From Vandiemenella viatica (Eukaryota > Arthropoda > Insecta > Orthoptera > Morabidae), in assembly GCA_031002005.1 (NCBI GenBank), contig CM061920.1:53980610-54044609 (forward strand): DNA of 64,000 bases, written 5' to 3'. Every line of letters starts with the position of its first letter. Positions within the stretch are counted from its first letter, which is position 1. Positions 1 to 10,650 of this stretch are shown in pieces. The notes beneath the pieces were generated by a model. The model was not told the origin of the DNA. It searched no databases and saw only the letters and a program-made list of their open reading frames with translations. The translations under genes were made by a program, and so were the position numbers.

Positions 1-140
1 ATAATGATTATAATATCAACTTTCTTAACGTTACAACTGTTATATATCCATTTAAATTTTCGGTACCGCGGTTAACGTGGAATCCTCCATATCAGCATTT
101 AAAAATATTATATTTTAGCTGAGTTAAATATTGCTTTCAG
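1..140. other. AT-rich DNA before the STPR-like exon, possible intron end
   Basis: No open frame of note. The 3' end has a T-rich tract and AG, as expected of an intron before the exon at 141. Confidence 0.3.
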
Positions 141-354
141 AAATAATATTCGGCTAAATGAGAGTGAAATAGACCGACAACATCGTCTGCAACGTCAAAG
201 AGAACTAGATGAAATAGCTAGAGCAAATGAAAGTAACCTGCACCGAGAAAAGCGATTGACCTATAACCGGGTTCTATACGCTAAATCCATAGCTTCTGAA
301 AGCGCACAGAAGAAAGAACGTCGTTTGAACCGTGAAAGCCTTTCTAAACAATAA
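141..354 (+). CDS. Probable terminal exon encoding STPR-like 23-residue repeats (partial gene)
   Basis: A 70-residue open frame follows a good splice acceptor (pyrimidine-rich tract ending TTTCAG at 140) and ends at TAA 352-354. The peptide is highly charged and repeats with a period of exactly 23 residues: units begin ESEIDRQHRL, ESNLHREKRL and ESAQKKERRL, each with the pattern ES-x5/6-RL. This matches the score-and-three-amino-acid peptide repeat (STPR) known from the silkworm fibroin-modulator-binding protein FMBP-1, where tandem repeats bind DNA. AATAAA occurs at the stop (350-355) and again near 455. The upstream exons lie outside the window. STPR-like arrays also occur in proteins coded by mobile elements, so it may be a host gene or a transposon gene. 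The repeat and frame are seen; the DNA-binding role is inferred. Confidence 0.55.
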
Positions 355-841
355 ATGTTTATACTTCGCACAATAATTACAACCACGAATTACTACTGTT
401 AATTTTTCAGGAACCTTTTCTACTATTGAATCAATTGCATCATGTTAAAATTTGAATAAAACAACTCTCTGACATCAGTATGAAACCGAACCAAACGAAA
501 CTATTCAGAATACATTAACAGTTCATGCCTTTCCACGTTAATGTCTGATAAGAGAATAAAATCAGTAAATAATTTCTACACCTGCCAAGGCACGCGCGCG
601 TGAAGCAGCGGGCAAATGCTAGTTGTCTACTATACTTTATGCATAACTACAGCTCCGAGCGTCTTGTATTCAAGTGACTCCCAACACATGTCGAGTGTAG
701 TATCAGTATTGTACAATAATTTCCACAGAATACCCCATTCCCTTCTGTTCCCCCGCTCCTGTCCCTCCGATTCCTGTATTCGATACAAATAACTTGCATC
801 GTGTACCACCGATCCCGGTAAGTGGAGCATAAATCTTTAAA
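355..841. other. Unannotated intergenic DNA / possible 3' UTR
   Basis: AT-rich, with AATAAA near 455. The first part could be the 3' UTR of the exon at 141-354. No other feature seen. Confidence 0.3.
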
Positions 842-1025
842 TCTAGTATTCAGAGGTGCGCGTGTTCGATCCCTCGTCCAGCCATCCAGATTTAGGTCTC
901 CCATGCCATCCCAAAATTACTCTGGAAAAATGCCAGGATGAGTCCTTCGTCATGGCCAAGTTTCCAGTCGTTTCTTGCCCCCAATCCTGTCTCGCCGCTA
1001 ATGATCTCGACATCGAAAAAGCCTA
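842..1025 (+). repeat. SINE-A copy, old and 5'-truncated
   Basis: Diverged copy of the commonest tRNA-derived SINE of this window. It starts in the tRNA-like part (degenerate box B, TGTTCGATCCC) and runs through the shared body CATCCAGATTT...CCAGGATG...CTAATGATCTCGAC. Confidence 0.65.
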
Positions 1026-1269
1026 GGAGAAAAGTGTTCTGTACTATCCAATTATAGAGAGGCAAGGTCGACCCGAAAGTTTCGTAAAATATCTGCCTTA
1101 ATGATCTAAAACATCCAATGCTTTCCTCTACAACAGAACGTTGCTAATTCTCCAGTTTCTTTTTGCAAATTGAGCTTATTGTCAGTTGATGTTCCTACAC
1201 TTCTAAGTTTTACGCTTTCAACCAGCAAATCCTCCTCCACGGTTAAACCGTATAAAACCTTTATTGTCT

Positions 1270-1385
1270 ATTTACTCAGTGCCTAACATTTTATGGCAGT
1301 TATTCTCATTCCAAGCTGATCTGCTTAACAGATATCTCCCCCACATAGTTTTGCAACAGTTCTTGGACACGAATACATTATCGCT
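1270..1385 (-). repeat. LINE-Y fragment (reverse transcriptase region)
   Basis: On the minus strand this stretch matches the part of the LINE-Y at 6610-7972 that lies near 7075-7170 (shared ATTCCAAGCTGATCTGC-like and TTGCAACAGTTC blocks). It is a diverged internal fragment with no open frame. Confidence 0.45.
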
Positions 1386-1394
1386 CAGTGCTCT

Positions 1395-2000
1395 ATAAAG
1401 AGATAGGAGGGATAACTAAGGAATCTTCTTGTTCCGTCGTTCTGCCCAACTCAGGAGCGCGAGTGAACTTATCCAGCAGACGTGTTTTTCCTCTGTTCCC
1501 AGAATCTCTTCATCCTTTCGCTGTGCTCTTTCCTTCGTTCATCCGTCCAAGTGTTTCTTCTTCTAATATACTGGCTGCTGGCAAACTGGTGGTTATTAAC
1601 CATGATACTAAATCGGCGTCTGTCCTATATGGTATCGTCTATTATTCCAATTTCTTGGATATACTTTTCGATTTCAGTTAGCCAGTTGTTTTTGATTTTC
1701 ATTCAAATGGCCAAGTTTAGAATTCTTTTTGTTAGTCTGTTGTTACTCATTCTGATAATATGACCGTAGAATTTAATTCTTGTTTTCCTAAATGTGTCTG
1801 AATTTTTTTTCCGAATGTTGATATAGTTCGTACGATTTCCTTTTCATCCAAATTCCTCGGGTACAAACTGGGCCAAAGATTTTCCTTAAAATTTTCCTTT
1901 CTTGGGAAAGGGATCTTATTGATGCTACATCAATAATAGAATGGCTACAGGAGCTGTATACGGAGCCGTGACCGATGTAATTGTTCTGCGTCAATTATTT
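1395..2000 (-). pseudogene. LINE tail, C-terminal reverse transcriptase-type ORF remnant
   Basis: The minus strand holds a broken frame with lysine/arginine-rich text typical of the C-terminus of non-LTR retrotransposon polyproteins, including WTDERRKEHSERMKRFWEQR (about 1500-1570). Upstream pieces read through several stops (about 1700-1980). No intact domain remains. The LINE clade cannot be told from this tail. It adjoins the LINE-Y scrap at 1270-1385. Confidence 0.45.
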
Positions 2001-2276
2001 GTCACGTTAATTCTTTTAATTTAACTTCTGTTAAAATTGTTTGGATGCTATATTATAAATAAATGAATCCCATTTGTCTTCCATCTGCTTTGAACCTGTT
2101 TTACTAGGGTACATTTCCATTCGTCTGATATATACGAAAGGCCTCAAAATTCAGCATAGATACTATTTTTTAATTATTATATTTATTCTATGCCGAGTAT
2201 CGAATGCTATGTGCATCGGTGACTGGCGAGACTGACAATAGATTAATAGAGCAGAGAGTGTGTGGAGTCTGGAAGA

Positions 2277-2542
2277 TTTTTTTTTTTTTTTTTTGTAACT
2301 GCTTTACGTCTCTTTTTAATATCGAGGTCTTTAGAGACGGGAAAGGATGGGGGGCAAGGATGGGGACAAGGAATGGGAAGGAATTCGGCCATGGCCTTTT
2401 GAAGGAAGCATCCCGGCATTTGCCTGGAGTGATTTGGGGAAACCATGGAAAACCCAAATCTGGATGCCCGGACGGGGATTCGAACCGCCGTCCTCCCGAA
2501 TGCGAGGCGAGAGCGCTAAACGTTACACCGCCCCGCTCGGTC
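2277..2542 (-). repeat. SINE-A, full length, with 12-bp target-site duplication
   Basis: The head at 2542 has the tRNA-like region with box B (GGTTCGAATCC on the minus strand) and the tail ends in poly-T on the plus strand (2277-2295). The flanks carry a perfect 12-bp duplication GAGTCTGGAAGA at 2265-2276 and 2543-2554, the mark of LINE-machinery insertion. It belongs to the subtype with a GGGGCGGTGTAACG head, shared with 23981-24229. Confidence 0.9.
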
Positions 2543-2554
2543 GAGTCTGGAAGA

Positions 2555-3465
2555 GAACGTCGTGTGGGTATCATGCCTCTGGGTCTTGTTGTAGCTCGGT
2601 GTAAGTCGTGGCCGAAAATATTAACACATGATTTGTATTGGAGTGTATAGGTCCCCGTGAGTTATTACGGGCTACCGCGTCGGGAAAAACATTTCACTGA
2701 CAGAAGGAAACTACGAGATTACGTGGTGGAGTGTTGGTGAACTGTGTTGGTATGAACAGCTACGTTAAAGTGATTGAATGTATTGCTTTTCACTCTTAAG
2801 AACTTGCATATTCGGATTATTTGTCACTACTAGTAATTTACTTGTGTGTGTGTTTATTATTATTTTTCCATTGGTGGCCGGGTGCATTTGTGCAGCACAA
2901 AACTCTGAATAAATCTTTGGTTTGTGGTCTGCATGTTCGAGGTGTTTCTTTGAAGAAACCTTTGGTTACATTTGTTTTTTATTTGTACCCTAGCCAGCCA
3001 ATGGTTGCGGCCTATAATTAATTAATTAACGAAGTCTGATGGACCTTATCTTAGGTGGTCAAAACTAATTATAAAGGGGACTAATTTGTGAGTCGGAAGG
3101 AACTGTTATCAATCCCGGCGCACTTTCAATGTGTTCCCCGACAAGTACTGACTTAATTACGATTTTTTTTTTACAATTCAGCAGCATTTGCTGGTGTCTT
3201 GCTGTGTGTAACATTTTGTGTTATTACATCAGTATTTTTTAATACTAATATGAACAATTAATTACAGTAGTTTTTCATAAATTCCAGGTGTTTACTTCAT
3301 ACCATGCAGTCCACGGTTTCAGCTAAGACACGGGACATACCAGCTGCGACACTGAAGCTCCAACAAACAGCGATAGTTTATTCGATGCCAAAAGTTGTTA
3401 AAGATGTTGCAGAATGGAACATGATACATACTATATCATGGATTTATTTATTTATTTATTGCTGT
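2555..3465. other. Unannotated intergenic DNA
   Basis: No convincing coding region or recognised repeat. Short open frames in all directions have no recognisable domains. Confidence 0.3.
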
Positions 3466-3473
3466 CATCAGCG

Positions 3474-3928
3474 CATGGGCGTATCCAGCGAGGGGCAGGG
3501 GGAGGGCTGTTGCCCCCCCCCCCCCCCCCAGAAGAAAAATTAAGTTGCCTTCAGTACGCTTCGACGAGTGAAGAACTGGCTCAGGAGCACTTTGTGAGAG
3601 GAAAGATTGACTGGATTATGCCTGATGAGTGAAAGAACACCGTGAGATATTGAGAAACAAAGTTCTTGAAACATTTTCTAAGAATCCGAGACTATTAATG
3701 TTTACATAAACTATAACTGAGTTACGATATTAATTTACTTCATAGTAGGTTCTTAGATTACTATAATAATCAATAATAAAAATAGTTTCCTCAATAGGTT
3801 TGAGTTTCATTTTGTAAGAAATCGTCATGTTTCAGTGCCCCACCCTACTTCCTCGAAACCAATATGAGTTGCCCCCCCCCCCCCCCCCAGCTCAAATCTT
3901 GCCCCCCTCTAGCTCTGATACGCACTTG
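3474..3928. mobile_element. hAT-type MITE, 455 bp, 8-bp duplication
   Basis: Flanked by a perfect 8-bp direct repeat CATCAGCG (3466-3473 and 3929-3936). The ends form short imperfect inverted repeats: CATGGGCGTATCCAG on the left, and CAAGTGCGTATCAGAG reading inward from the right. Inside are two long C runs (about 3516-3529 and 3874-3888). No coding capacity. An 8-bp duplication with CA-rich ends fits the hAT superfamily, and the TTGCCCCC...CCCC content resembles the MITEs at 44577 and 55580. Confidence 0.75.
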
Positions 3929-3936
3929 CATCAGCG

Positions 3937-4316
3937 TCTCGATCATGAAACAACTTTTTATATGATTTATGCATTTGAACAGCGGTAGTTGATCAACATA
4001 ACAAAAATCAGTTTATCAATAAGACAAAAATCAATGTTATCTTTCCTCTGTAGAAAGCCACAAAATGAAGGCTTAAACGTTAAATTTTGGTAAATGGACG
4101 CGGACCTGGACAACCAAGATAACATCGACAATGACTGCGTAAGTCTGCGCAATCACAAGTCGAAAATCAGGTGATGTTTACCAATACTAAGTGGAGCTGA
4201 GCTACAGTTGCTAGATGTCTAATGCACTTTACGCGGCTAGACATGGAACTAGATACTAGCTGTTCTGATTGCCCTATTGGAACTAGCCGTCGAACTCCTG
4301 AAAACAACCGACTTGC
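3937..4316. other. Unannotated DNA before the gap
   Basis: No feature recognised. Confidence 0.25.
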
Positions 4317-5316
4317 NNNNNNNNNNNNNNNNNNNNNNNNNNNNNNNNNNNNNNNNNNNNNNNNNNNNNNNNNNNNNNNNNNNNNNNNNNNNNNNNNNNN
4401 NNNNNNNNNNNNNNNNNNNNNNNNNNNNNNNNNNNNNNNNNNNNNNNNNNNNNNNNNNNNNNNNNNNNNNNNNNNNNNNNNNNNNNNNNNNNNNNNNNNN
4501 NNNNNNNNNNNNNNNNNNNNNNNNNNNNNNNNNNNNNNNNNNNNNNNNNNNNNNNNNNNNNNNNNNNNNNNNNNNNNNNNNNNNNNNNNNNNNNNNNNNN
4601 NNNNNNNNNNNNNNNNNNNNNNNNNNNNNNNNNNNNNNNNNNNNNNNNNNNNNNNNNNNNNNNNNNNNNNNNNNNNNNNNNNNNNNNNNNNNNNNNNNNN
4701 NNNNNNNNNNNNNNNNNNNNNNNNNNNNNNNNNNNNNNNNNNNNNNNNNNNNNNNNNNNNNNNNNNNNNNNNNNNNNNNNNNNNNNNNNNNNNNNNNNNN
4801 NNNNNNNNNNNNNNNNNNNNNNNNNNNNNNNNNNNNNNNNNNNNNNNNNNNNNNNNNNNNNNNNNNNNNNNNNNNNNNNNNNNNNNNNNNNNNNNNNNNN
4901 NNNNNNNNNNNNNNNNNNNNNNNNNNNNNNNNNNNNNNNNNNNNNNNNNNNNNNNNNNNNNNNNNNNNNNNNNNNNNNNNNNNNNNNNNNNNNNNNNNNN
5001 NNNNNNNNNNNNNNNNNNNNNNNNNNNNNNNNNNNNNNNNNNNNNNNNNNNNNNNNNNNNNNNNNNNNNNNNNNNNNNNNNNNNNNNNNNNNNNNNNNNN
5101 NNNNNNNNNNNNNNNNNNNNNNNNNNNNNNNNNNNNNNNNNNNNNNNNNNNNNNNNNNNNNNNNNNNNNNNNNNNNNNNNNNNNNNNNNNNNNNNNNNNN
5201 NNNNNNNNNNNNNNNNNNNNNNNNNNNNNNNNNNNNNNNNNNNNNNNNNNNNNNNNNNNNNNNNNNNNNNNNNNNNNNNNNNNNNNNNNNNNNNNNNNNN
5301 NNNNNNNNNNNNNNNN
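4317..5316. other. Assembly gap, exactly 1000 N
   Basis: A run of 1000 Ns, a round number typical of a scaffolding gap of unknown true size. Long open frames reported across it would be artefacts. Confidence 0.99.
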
Positions 5317-5320
5317 GTTT

Positions 5321-5582
5321 GACCGAGCGTGGTGGTGTAACGGATAGCGTTCTGGCCTCGCATTCGGGAGGACGGCGGTTCGAATCCCCGTCCGGGCATC
5401 CAGATTTGGGTTTTCCATGGTTTCCCCAAATCACTCCAGGTGAATGCCGGGATGCTTCCTTCAAAAAAAAAAAAAAAAAAAAAAGGCCATGGCCGAATTC
5501 CTTCCCATTCCTTGCCCCCATCCTTTCCCGTCTCTAAAGACCACGTTGTTAAAAAGGGACGTTAAACTGTTTAAAAAAAAAA
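5321..5582 (+). repeat. SINE-A, full length, with an expanded internal poly-A
   Basis: Starts GACCGAGCGTGGTGGTGTAACGG just after the gap, with box B GGTTCGAATCC and the full body. The 3' end is GTTAAACTGTTT plus poly-A. A run of about 21 As at 5463-5483 sits inside the body after GCTTCCTTC, where other copies have only 3-6 As. Confidence 0.9.
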
Positions 5583-6250
5583 TGAGTGTTTGCGTAATCT
5601 CAATAATAATAATAATAATAATAATAAAAAACAACGTGATGCTTTCGAAGAAAACAGGAATTTTTATTTTTTTAAATTTTGCAGAGTGAACTATAAGGGT
5701 CAAATACAAGATTGTATTTAAGCAATTATACGATTGCGCTATCCTCCCTGTTCGTTTTCAATACCTACCTCTAATAATGCTTCTGAGTACTTCAAGCCAA
5801 CAGATTTTATTCACCCTGAAACGCAGGTCAAGTTTATATTTGGTCAAATCAGATCAACCTGTCATAATCTTTCAGCCTAAAAACTGGAACTATTCTAGAT
5901 CCGTAACGATACGCAAAAAAAAAAAAAAACAGTCACGCGCTTACACTCGTAATGAAATAAATTTCAAGTGAGGTGAGGGTGCTAGGATGCTCCAGCGATT
6001 GCAGTCGAGGTCAGACAAGCGCATCAGCTCTGCGTAGGAGAAGCACCGACCACAGAGAGCTAATATGCAGCGCTTCAGGATTATGCAAACAGTTGAAGCC
6101 GCGTTGTTGTTTCGGCAAAGCGTCTGCAGAATGGGGAGTCAGATTACGTTAGCAATGGAGATGAACCAGGAATTATGTGTGTCTGGAGGGGGTTCGCAAT
6201 TATTATGCTTAATGACAGTGAGAGAGGTAACTGCACGAGATTCTTCCGTG
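5583..6250. other. Unannotated DNA with an (AAT)n microsatellite
   Basis: Contains an AAT-type simple repeat at about 5602-5628 and poly-A at about 5917-5930. No gene recognised. Confidence 0.35.
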
Positions 6251-6253
6251 TTA

Positions 6254-8273
6254 GGGCCTTATTACACTAGGCGACTTGGCGGCGCAACCAGCCACGGCAC
6301 TGGTGTCTCTGTTGGCGACGCAACCAGGATTCTGGTGGCGCCGCCAGCCAGTCACTCGCACAACCGAGCAGTCACTTTGCTGTTATCCTCGCATTGTATG
6401 CGAATTGTGTGGTTGAATATGTCCAGTGAACTACAGAATGTCACTTTGGAAATGAGTGGAAGTGAAAGTGTAGAGAAGACAAAGTGGTAAAACAAGAAGA
6501 ATTTCTCATTTTCGTATCTTTCCCGGTAATATCAACCTTTACTAAGTACAATGATTAAAAGAAAGACGATTTAGACATTCTTAAGTAATTAAAAAACTTG
6601 TTGTCGTCTGAATACAGTTTAATTGCGATGGAGCTAACACTCCGGTAGCAATTTGCACATTTACAGCACTCTCTTCACCCTCCTCCTTTCCTCCAATGAG
6701 TCCCAATCCAGCTCCTGTATCATATCAGTTACTGACTGGGTCCTGCGATAATTTCCACAAACAAATCTAGCTGCTCTTCTTTGCACACCTTCCAACTACT
6801 GTATTTGATCTCCAAAATGTGGTCCCAAACTACACCACCATATTCAACAAATGATCTGACCAAAGTTTTGTAACCCAACTCCCTAACTTCTCTGTTACAT
6901 CCTCTCGTCACCCTCTTCAGCAAATGAAGGATTTTGTAACATTTTTCTACCACCTGCCCAATTGAGTTTATCAAACGTTATGCAAAGAATTTACACTTCA
7001 TCAAGCAAATCTGACCCCACTCTGTAATCATAATTAACCTTTAGATCTATTTATCTTTGTATCTTATAAGCCGACTCTTCTTGGCATTTATCTTCATTCC
7101 ATGCTGACCTACCCATTTAGATATTCTATCCAGATCATCCTGCAACAGTTCAGTCTTCACCTGTTTTTATCCTATTGTATACCATTGTATCATTTGCAAA
7201 ATACCTAGATTCTGACCGTAACACAGTCATTCATTAGAATAATGAACAGCAACTCCCATATTTACTTCCACTTCTCTTGATAATGTATTTCCTACTCTAA
7301 CCCTTTGCTTTATGAATTTTAAGAATTCCTGTGCCCAGCAAGTAACTTTTTCATCCAATTCAATACATTTCAGTTTATTTTAAACCATTTTATGGCTCAC
7401 TCTGTAAAATGCCTTAGAAAGATCTAGTGCCACACTATCAACTTGGCCTCCCATTTCAAATTCATTTGAAATATCTTGCATATAGCCCACTATCTGAGAT
7501 TCAAATGAATATCCTTGCCTAAAGCTATGTTGTCGATCTGAAAACTAGTTTCGTTCTTCACAGAGATTTCTGATATAGTTGCATATCAATCTCTCAATCA
7601 TTTTCTGCCCATCACTGATGACAAACTAATTGGCCAGGAATTTCCACCATATTTTTAACCCTTCCTTTATGAACTGGTACTACTATCGGTCTTTTCCAAT
7701 CCTTTGGTAAGCAGCAAGTCTCCAAATTCATTTTAATCAAAATTTTAAGGTAAGGTACAATATCCTATCCCACAATCTTTAATAAATCTGTAGTAATATT
7801 ACCTACACCAGTTTTAGCTTTCTGAGTTACTTCGCAATTTCCTGAGAATTTATTTCAAATTTTGTAGGTTCGTCATTTATAATCTCCTCTGATTCATTCC
7901 CTCCCATCACAGGATGACTGTCCCTAGTTGTCTCACCAAACCTGACACTCAGTATCTCTGCAATTTTAAAATTGTAAAGTAGGAAGGGGGCATATGAACA
8001 GTAGACTGAACGCGTGGTGGCTAGTCTGGCGGCGCCACCTGGTGGCCTAGTGTAATAAGCTACGTAAGATACAATGCCCCGCCACGACTCTCGGCCACCA
8101 GTGGTTGCCGGCCTGGTGGCCGGGCAGGGCAGCCAGCCGGCCGCCAGTTTCTGGCGGCGCCACTGGCTGCCCTAGTGTAATAAGCTCCATAAGACTCTGT
8201 GCCCAGCGACGAGCAGAGCCACCAGTGGCCCGGCTGGTTACACGCCGCCAAGTCGCCTAGTGTAATAAGGCCC
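6254..8273. mobile_element. PIF/Harbinger-like DNA element (TIR GGGCCTTATTACACTAGGCG) holding a LINE
   Basis: Terminal inverted repeats of about 30 bp: GGGCCTTATTACACTAGGCG at 6254 and its complement ending at 8273, flanked by TTA at 6251-6253 and 8274-8276. A 3-bp TTA/TAA duplication is the PIF/Harbinger rule. The right end repeats the terminal module: CCTAGTGTAATAAGC occurs near 8046-8060 and 8170-8185 besides the true end. The left part holds a short frame MSSELQNVTLEMSGSESVEK (from 6418) of the charged kind seen in Harbinger accessory proteins; this link is a guess. Bases about 6610-7972 are a nested LINE-Y, so the original element was near 0.65 kb. Confidence 0.7.
6610..7972 (-). pseudogene. 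LINE-Y: broken reverse transcriptase of a jockey/CR1-like non-LTR retrotransposon
   Basis: The minus strand carries a decayed reverse transcriptase in order. Near 7970-7860 is the linker region. Around 7560-7400 the text SDRQHSFRQGYSFESQ and VDSVALDLSKAFYRVSHKM appears, which is the conserved LDLSKAFD block. At 7140-7070 is LDRISKWVGQHGMKINAKKS, and around 6900-6820 YKTLVRSFVEYGGVVWDH, the typical C-terminal VRP-LEYGSVVWDP motif. Several stops and frameshifts interrupt it. The 3' UTR ends near 6610 with a block (GCTACCGGAGTGTTAGCTCC) also seen at the end of the copy at 31297. It sits inside the Harbinger-like element 6254-8273. It is non-functional. Confidence 0.8.
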
Positions 8274-8344
8274 TTAAGGAACGCCAATTATTGACGTTTA
8301 TTTCACACAGTGTGGTAACACATTTTTTTTTTTTATCACCCGAT

Positions 8345-8448
8345 TCGGCAACGAAGGACCACAGTGACAGTCAGCCTTGTACACTCCATTGGCTCTCTTC
8401 ACTCTCCTTCTGTCTTCCAATATATTCCATTCCAACTCCTTTATCTTT
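8345..8448 (-). repeat. LINE-Y fragment, 3' part, split by LINE-X
   Basis: Minus-strand match to the LINE-Y segment near 6660-6720 (TCTCTTCACTCTCCTTCTG...CCAACTCC). Its continuation lies at 9645-9745, on the far side of LINE-X. Confidence 0.65.
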
Positions 8449-9644
8449 TTTTTTTTTTTTGCTGTCATCAGTCTTTCGACTGGTTTGATGCAATCCTCCA
8501 TCCTATCTTGTGCTAACCTCTTCATCTCTACATACCCCTTACAACCCTAGTCCTCAATTATCTGCTTCATATATTCCAATCTCTGTCTTCCTCTACAGTA
8601 TTTACCTTCGACTGTTCCCTCCACTAAACAAATTAACCAATCCAGCACGTCTCAAAATATGACCTACCAACCTGTCTCTTCTTTCTGTAACCTTCTTTCA
8701 CAAATCTCTTTCCTCATACATCATTTCCAAAACTCGTTCATTTCGTACTTTGTCTGTCCATTTAATTTTCAACATTCTTCTGTACCGCCATATTTCAAAT
8801 GCTTCAATGTTATTTCTACCATAAAGTTCAACCCATGGAGTTTTAAAAAGTTATTCTAAGTCCTAGATCAATATTTGAAACTAAAAGATTTCTCTTTTCA
8901 TGAAGGCTCTTTTTGCTAGTGCTACTCTGGTTTTAACATCGTTCCTGTTTCGGCTATCGGTTGTAATTTTGCTTCCCAAGTAGCAGAATTCACTTACTTC
9001 CCCTGTTGGATCCGCTCCTATTTTTGTATCTAATTTACTGTGATTGGTATCATTTCTGCTACAACTTTTGTCTTGCTTTTATTTATATTAAGTCCAAAAT
9101 CTTCCTTCAGTATTTTGTTCGTGCCGTTCAGTAACTTCTCAATATCCTCAGCCCTTTCTGCTAACAAGACAATGTCATCAGAAAATCGTAGCATACTGAT
9201 TTTTTCTCCTTGAACACTTACGCAACATGAGAACCTTTCTTTTACTTCCTTAATTGATTCCTCTACATGCAAGTTGAATATTAATGGGAGTAGACTACAG
9301 CCTTGTCTCACACCTTTTTTAACTGATGCATGTCTCTCATGATTCTCTACTTTTATTATAGCCACTTGATTCTTACACAGTTTATAAAGTATTCTAATCT
9401 TGATATTTTATACCTGACTTCTTTAAAATTGTTCCACCTAACATTATCAAAAGCTTCTTCTAACTCAACAAACACCATAAAGGTATCTTTGTTTATCTTG
9501 ATCCATCCTTCAAGTATTAATCTTTAAGCCAGAATTGCTTCCCCTCTACCGCGGTTTTTCCTAAACCCAATCTGATCTTCACCTACTATCTCTTCTACTA
9601 CCCTTTCCATTCTTCTGTATGTTATTCTTGTTACTTTACCATAT
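8449..9644 (-). pseudogene. LINE-X: 5'-truncated non-LTR retrotransposon with reverse transcriptase
   Basis: The poly-A tail (T run at 8449-8460) follows the 3' end GACTGATGACAGCAAAA. On the minus strand from 9640 downward are recognisable blocks: MVFVELEEAFDNVRWN (about 9480-9420), then a 111-residue open part (9365-9030) with VRQGCSLLPLIFNLHVEE and RFSDDIVLLAE, the catalytic [Y/F]xDD box written as FSDD where FADD is usual, then KEDFGLNINKSKTKV. Further on come SEFCYLGSKITTD, ERVLEMM and RLVGHILRRAGLVNL. Stops and frameshifts break it. It interrupts a LINE-Y copy; the flanks CTTTATC (8438-8448 region) and CTTTACC (9640s) look like a 7-bp duplication with one mismatch. Confidence 0.85.
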
Positions 9645-9745
9645 CAGTTGCTGATTGTGTAATGCGCTAATTTCCAGTGGCAGATCTAGCAACCACTGGT
9701 TGCTCCTCTATTTGATACCGAAAATGTTGGTGCCATAGTATGGAT
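9645..9745 (-). repeat. LINE-Y fragment, continuation beyond LINE-X
   Basis: ATATCAGTTGCTGATTGTG and GATCTAGCAACCACTGG parallel ATATCAGTTACTGACTGGG and AATCTAGCTGCTCTTC of the LINE-Y at 6610. Together with 8345-8448 it makes one older LINE-Y copy. Confidence 0.6.
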
Positions 9746-10650
9746 ACGCGAAATACTAACATGGCAATACGTTCCCCCATTCAGGAGAGACTTCCTGTTA
9801 CATTACTTCATTACTCCACTCCATATTGAACTACATGAAAACTGCGATTTGAAAATTTCTACTGCAAATTTCAAACACACCTGCTACAAAATCAACAATC
9901 ACAATCAACAATATACAACAGGCCGTGGAAATGGGTGCGTGAAACGTACTGTGACTTTGCCAACAGTCGGAGGGCTCACACGGGAACAACCGAGCAGCAT
10001 CTAGTTGACGGGAGCCACAAATATTTTCATTCCCACAGCGGTTGGAATGACTAACTTCAGACCTGACTCGCCATGCCGTAAGCCGAGGAAACAAGGTTTT
10101 ATAGATCGATGGAAAAATAGACAGAGTATAAACATCACTCAGAATGAGCAGATTCAACATTCTTAATTTTTTTAGTTAACGAAACTTTGAAAATTGGACA
10201 GTTGTTATGTGGTTGCACATGAACCTCTTTAGTCACCCTATACCACATAACTATTCTAATTCTGATAACAAACAAGACCTAAAGTTCCACAAAACCTATG
10301 AATTGTCCGCCACCTTAATCCTGTTTACATAACTATTGTATCAACACCTGTTAGCCCACAACCGTTCTTTTCTTCCTCTTCACACAATTTATTATATTTG
10401 CTTTCTCCTTTTCTGAAATCTTACTATCTCTAAAACAAACCTGACCTTGACAGAACGTCAGTAACATGGAGGAAGGAATAATATGGAGACGACGCAAGAG
10501 ACCTTTACCACGCATGGGAGTGAAGCAGGCCGGCGGAGGAGTGGGGGGGCATGGCCGGAGTGGCAGGGGCTTGACCGCTTCCCAACAAACACGGGGAATA
10601 TGTACAAACACCTCAAGGGGACTCTAGGATAAACGTGACGCCGCAATCTG
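9746..10650. other. Unannotated intergenic DNA
   Basis: Short frames only. No domain or repeat family recognised. Confidence 0.3.

Noticed and set aside
2204..2650. 148-codon frame with GDSNRRPPECEA-type text, and similar frames at 5283-5521, 18422-18799, 23072-23371, 24047-24292, 27674-27943, 38635-39033 and 61253-61552
   Set aside because: All are translations of SINE-A; the RRPPE/PRPPE text comes from the tRNA-like box B and the nearby CATTCGGGAGGACG.
4167..5521. Five open frames of 356-420 codons across the gap
   Set aside because: They consist almost wholly of N-derived unknown residues; the ends are SINE-A text.
5602..5628. CRISPR-like regular repeats
   Set aside because: Simple AAT microsatellite in a eukaryotic genome; no spacers.
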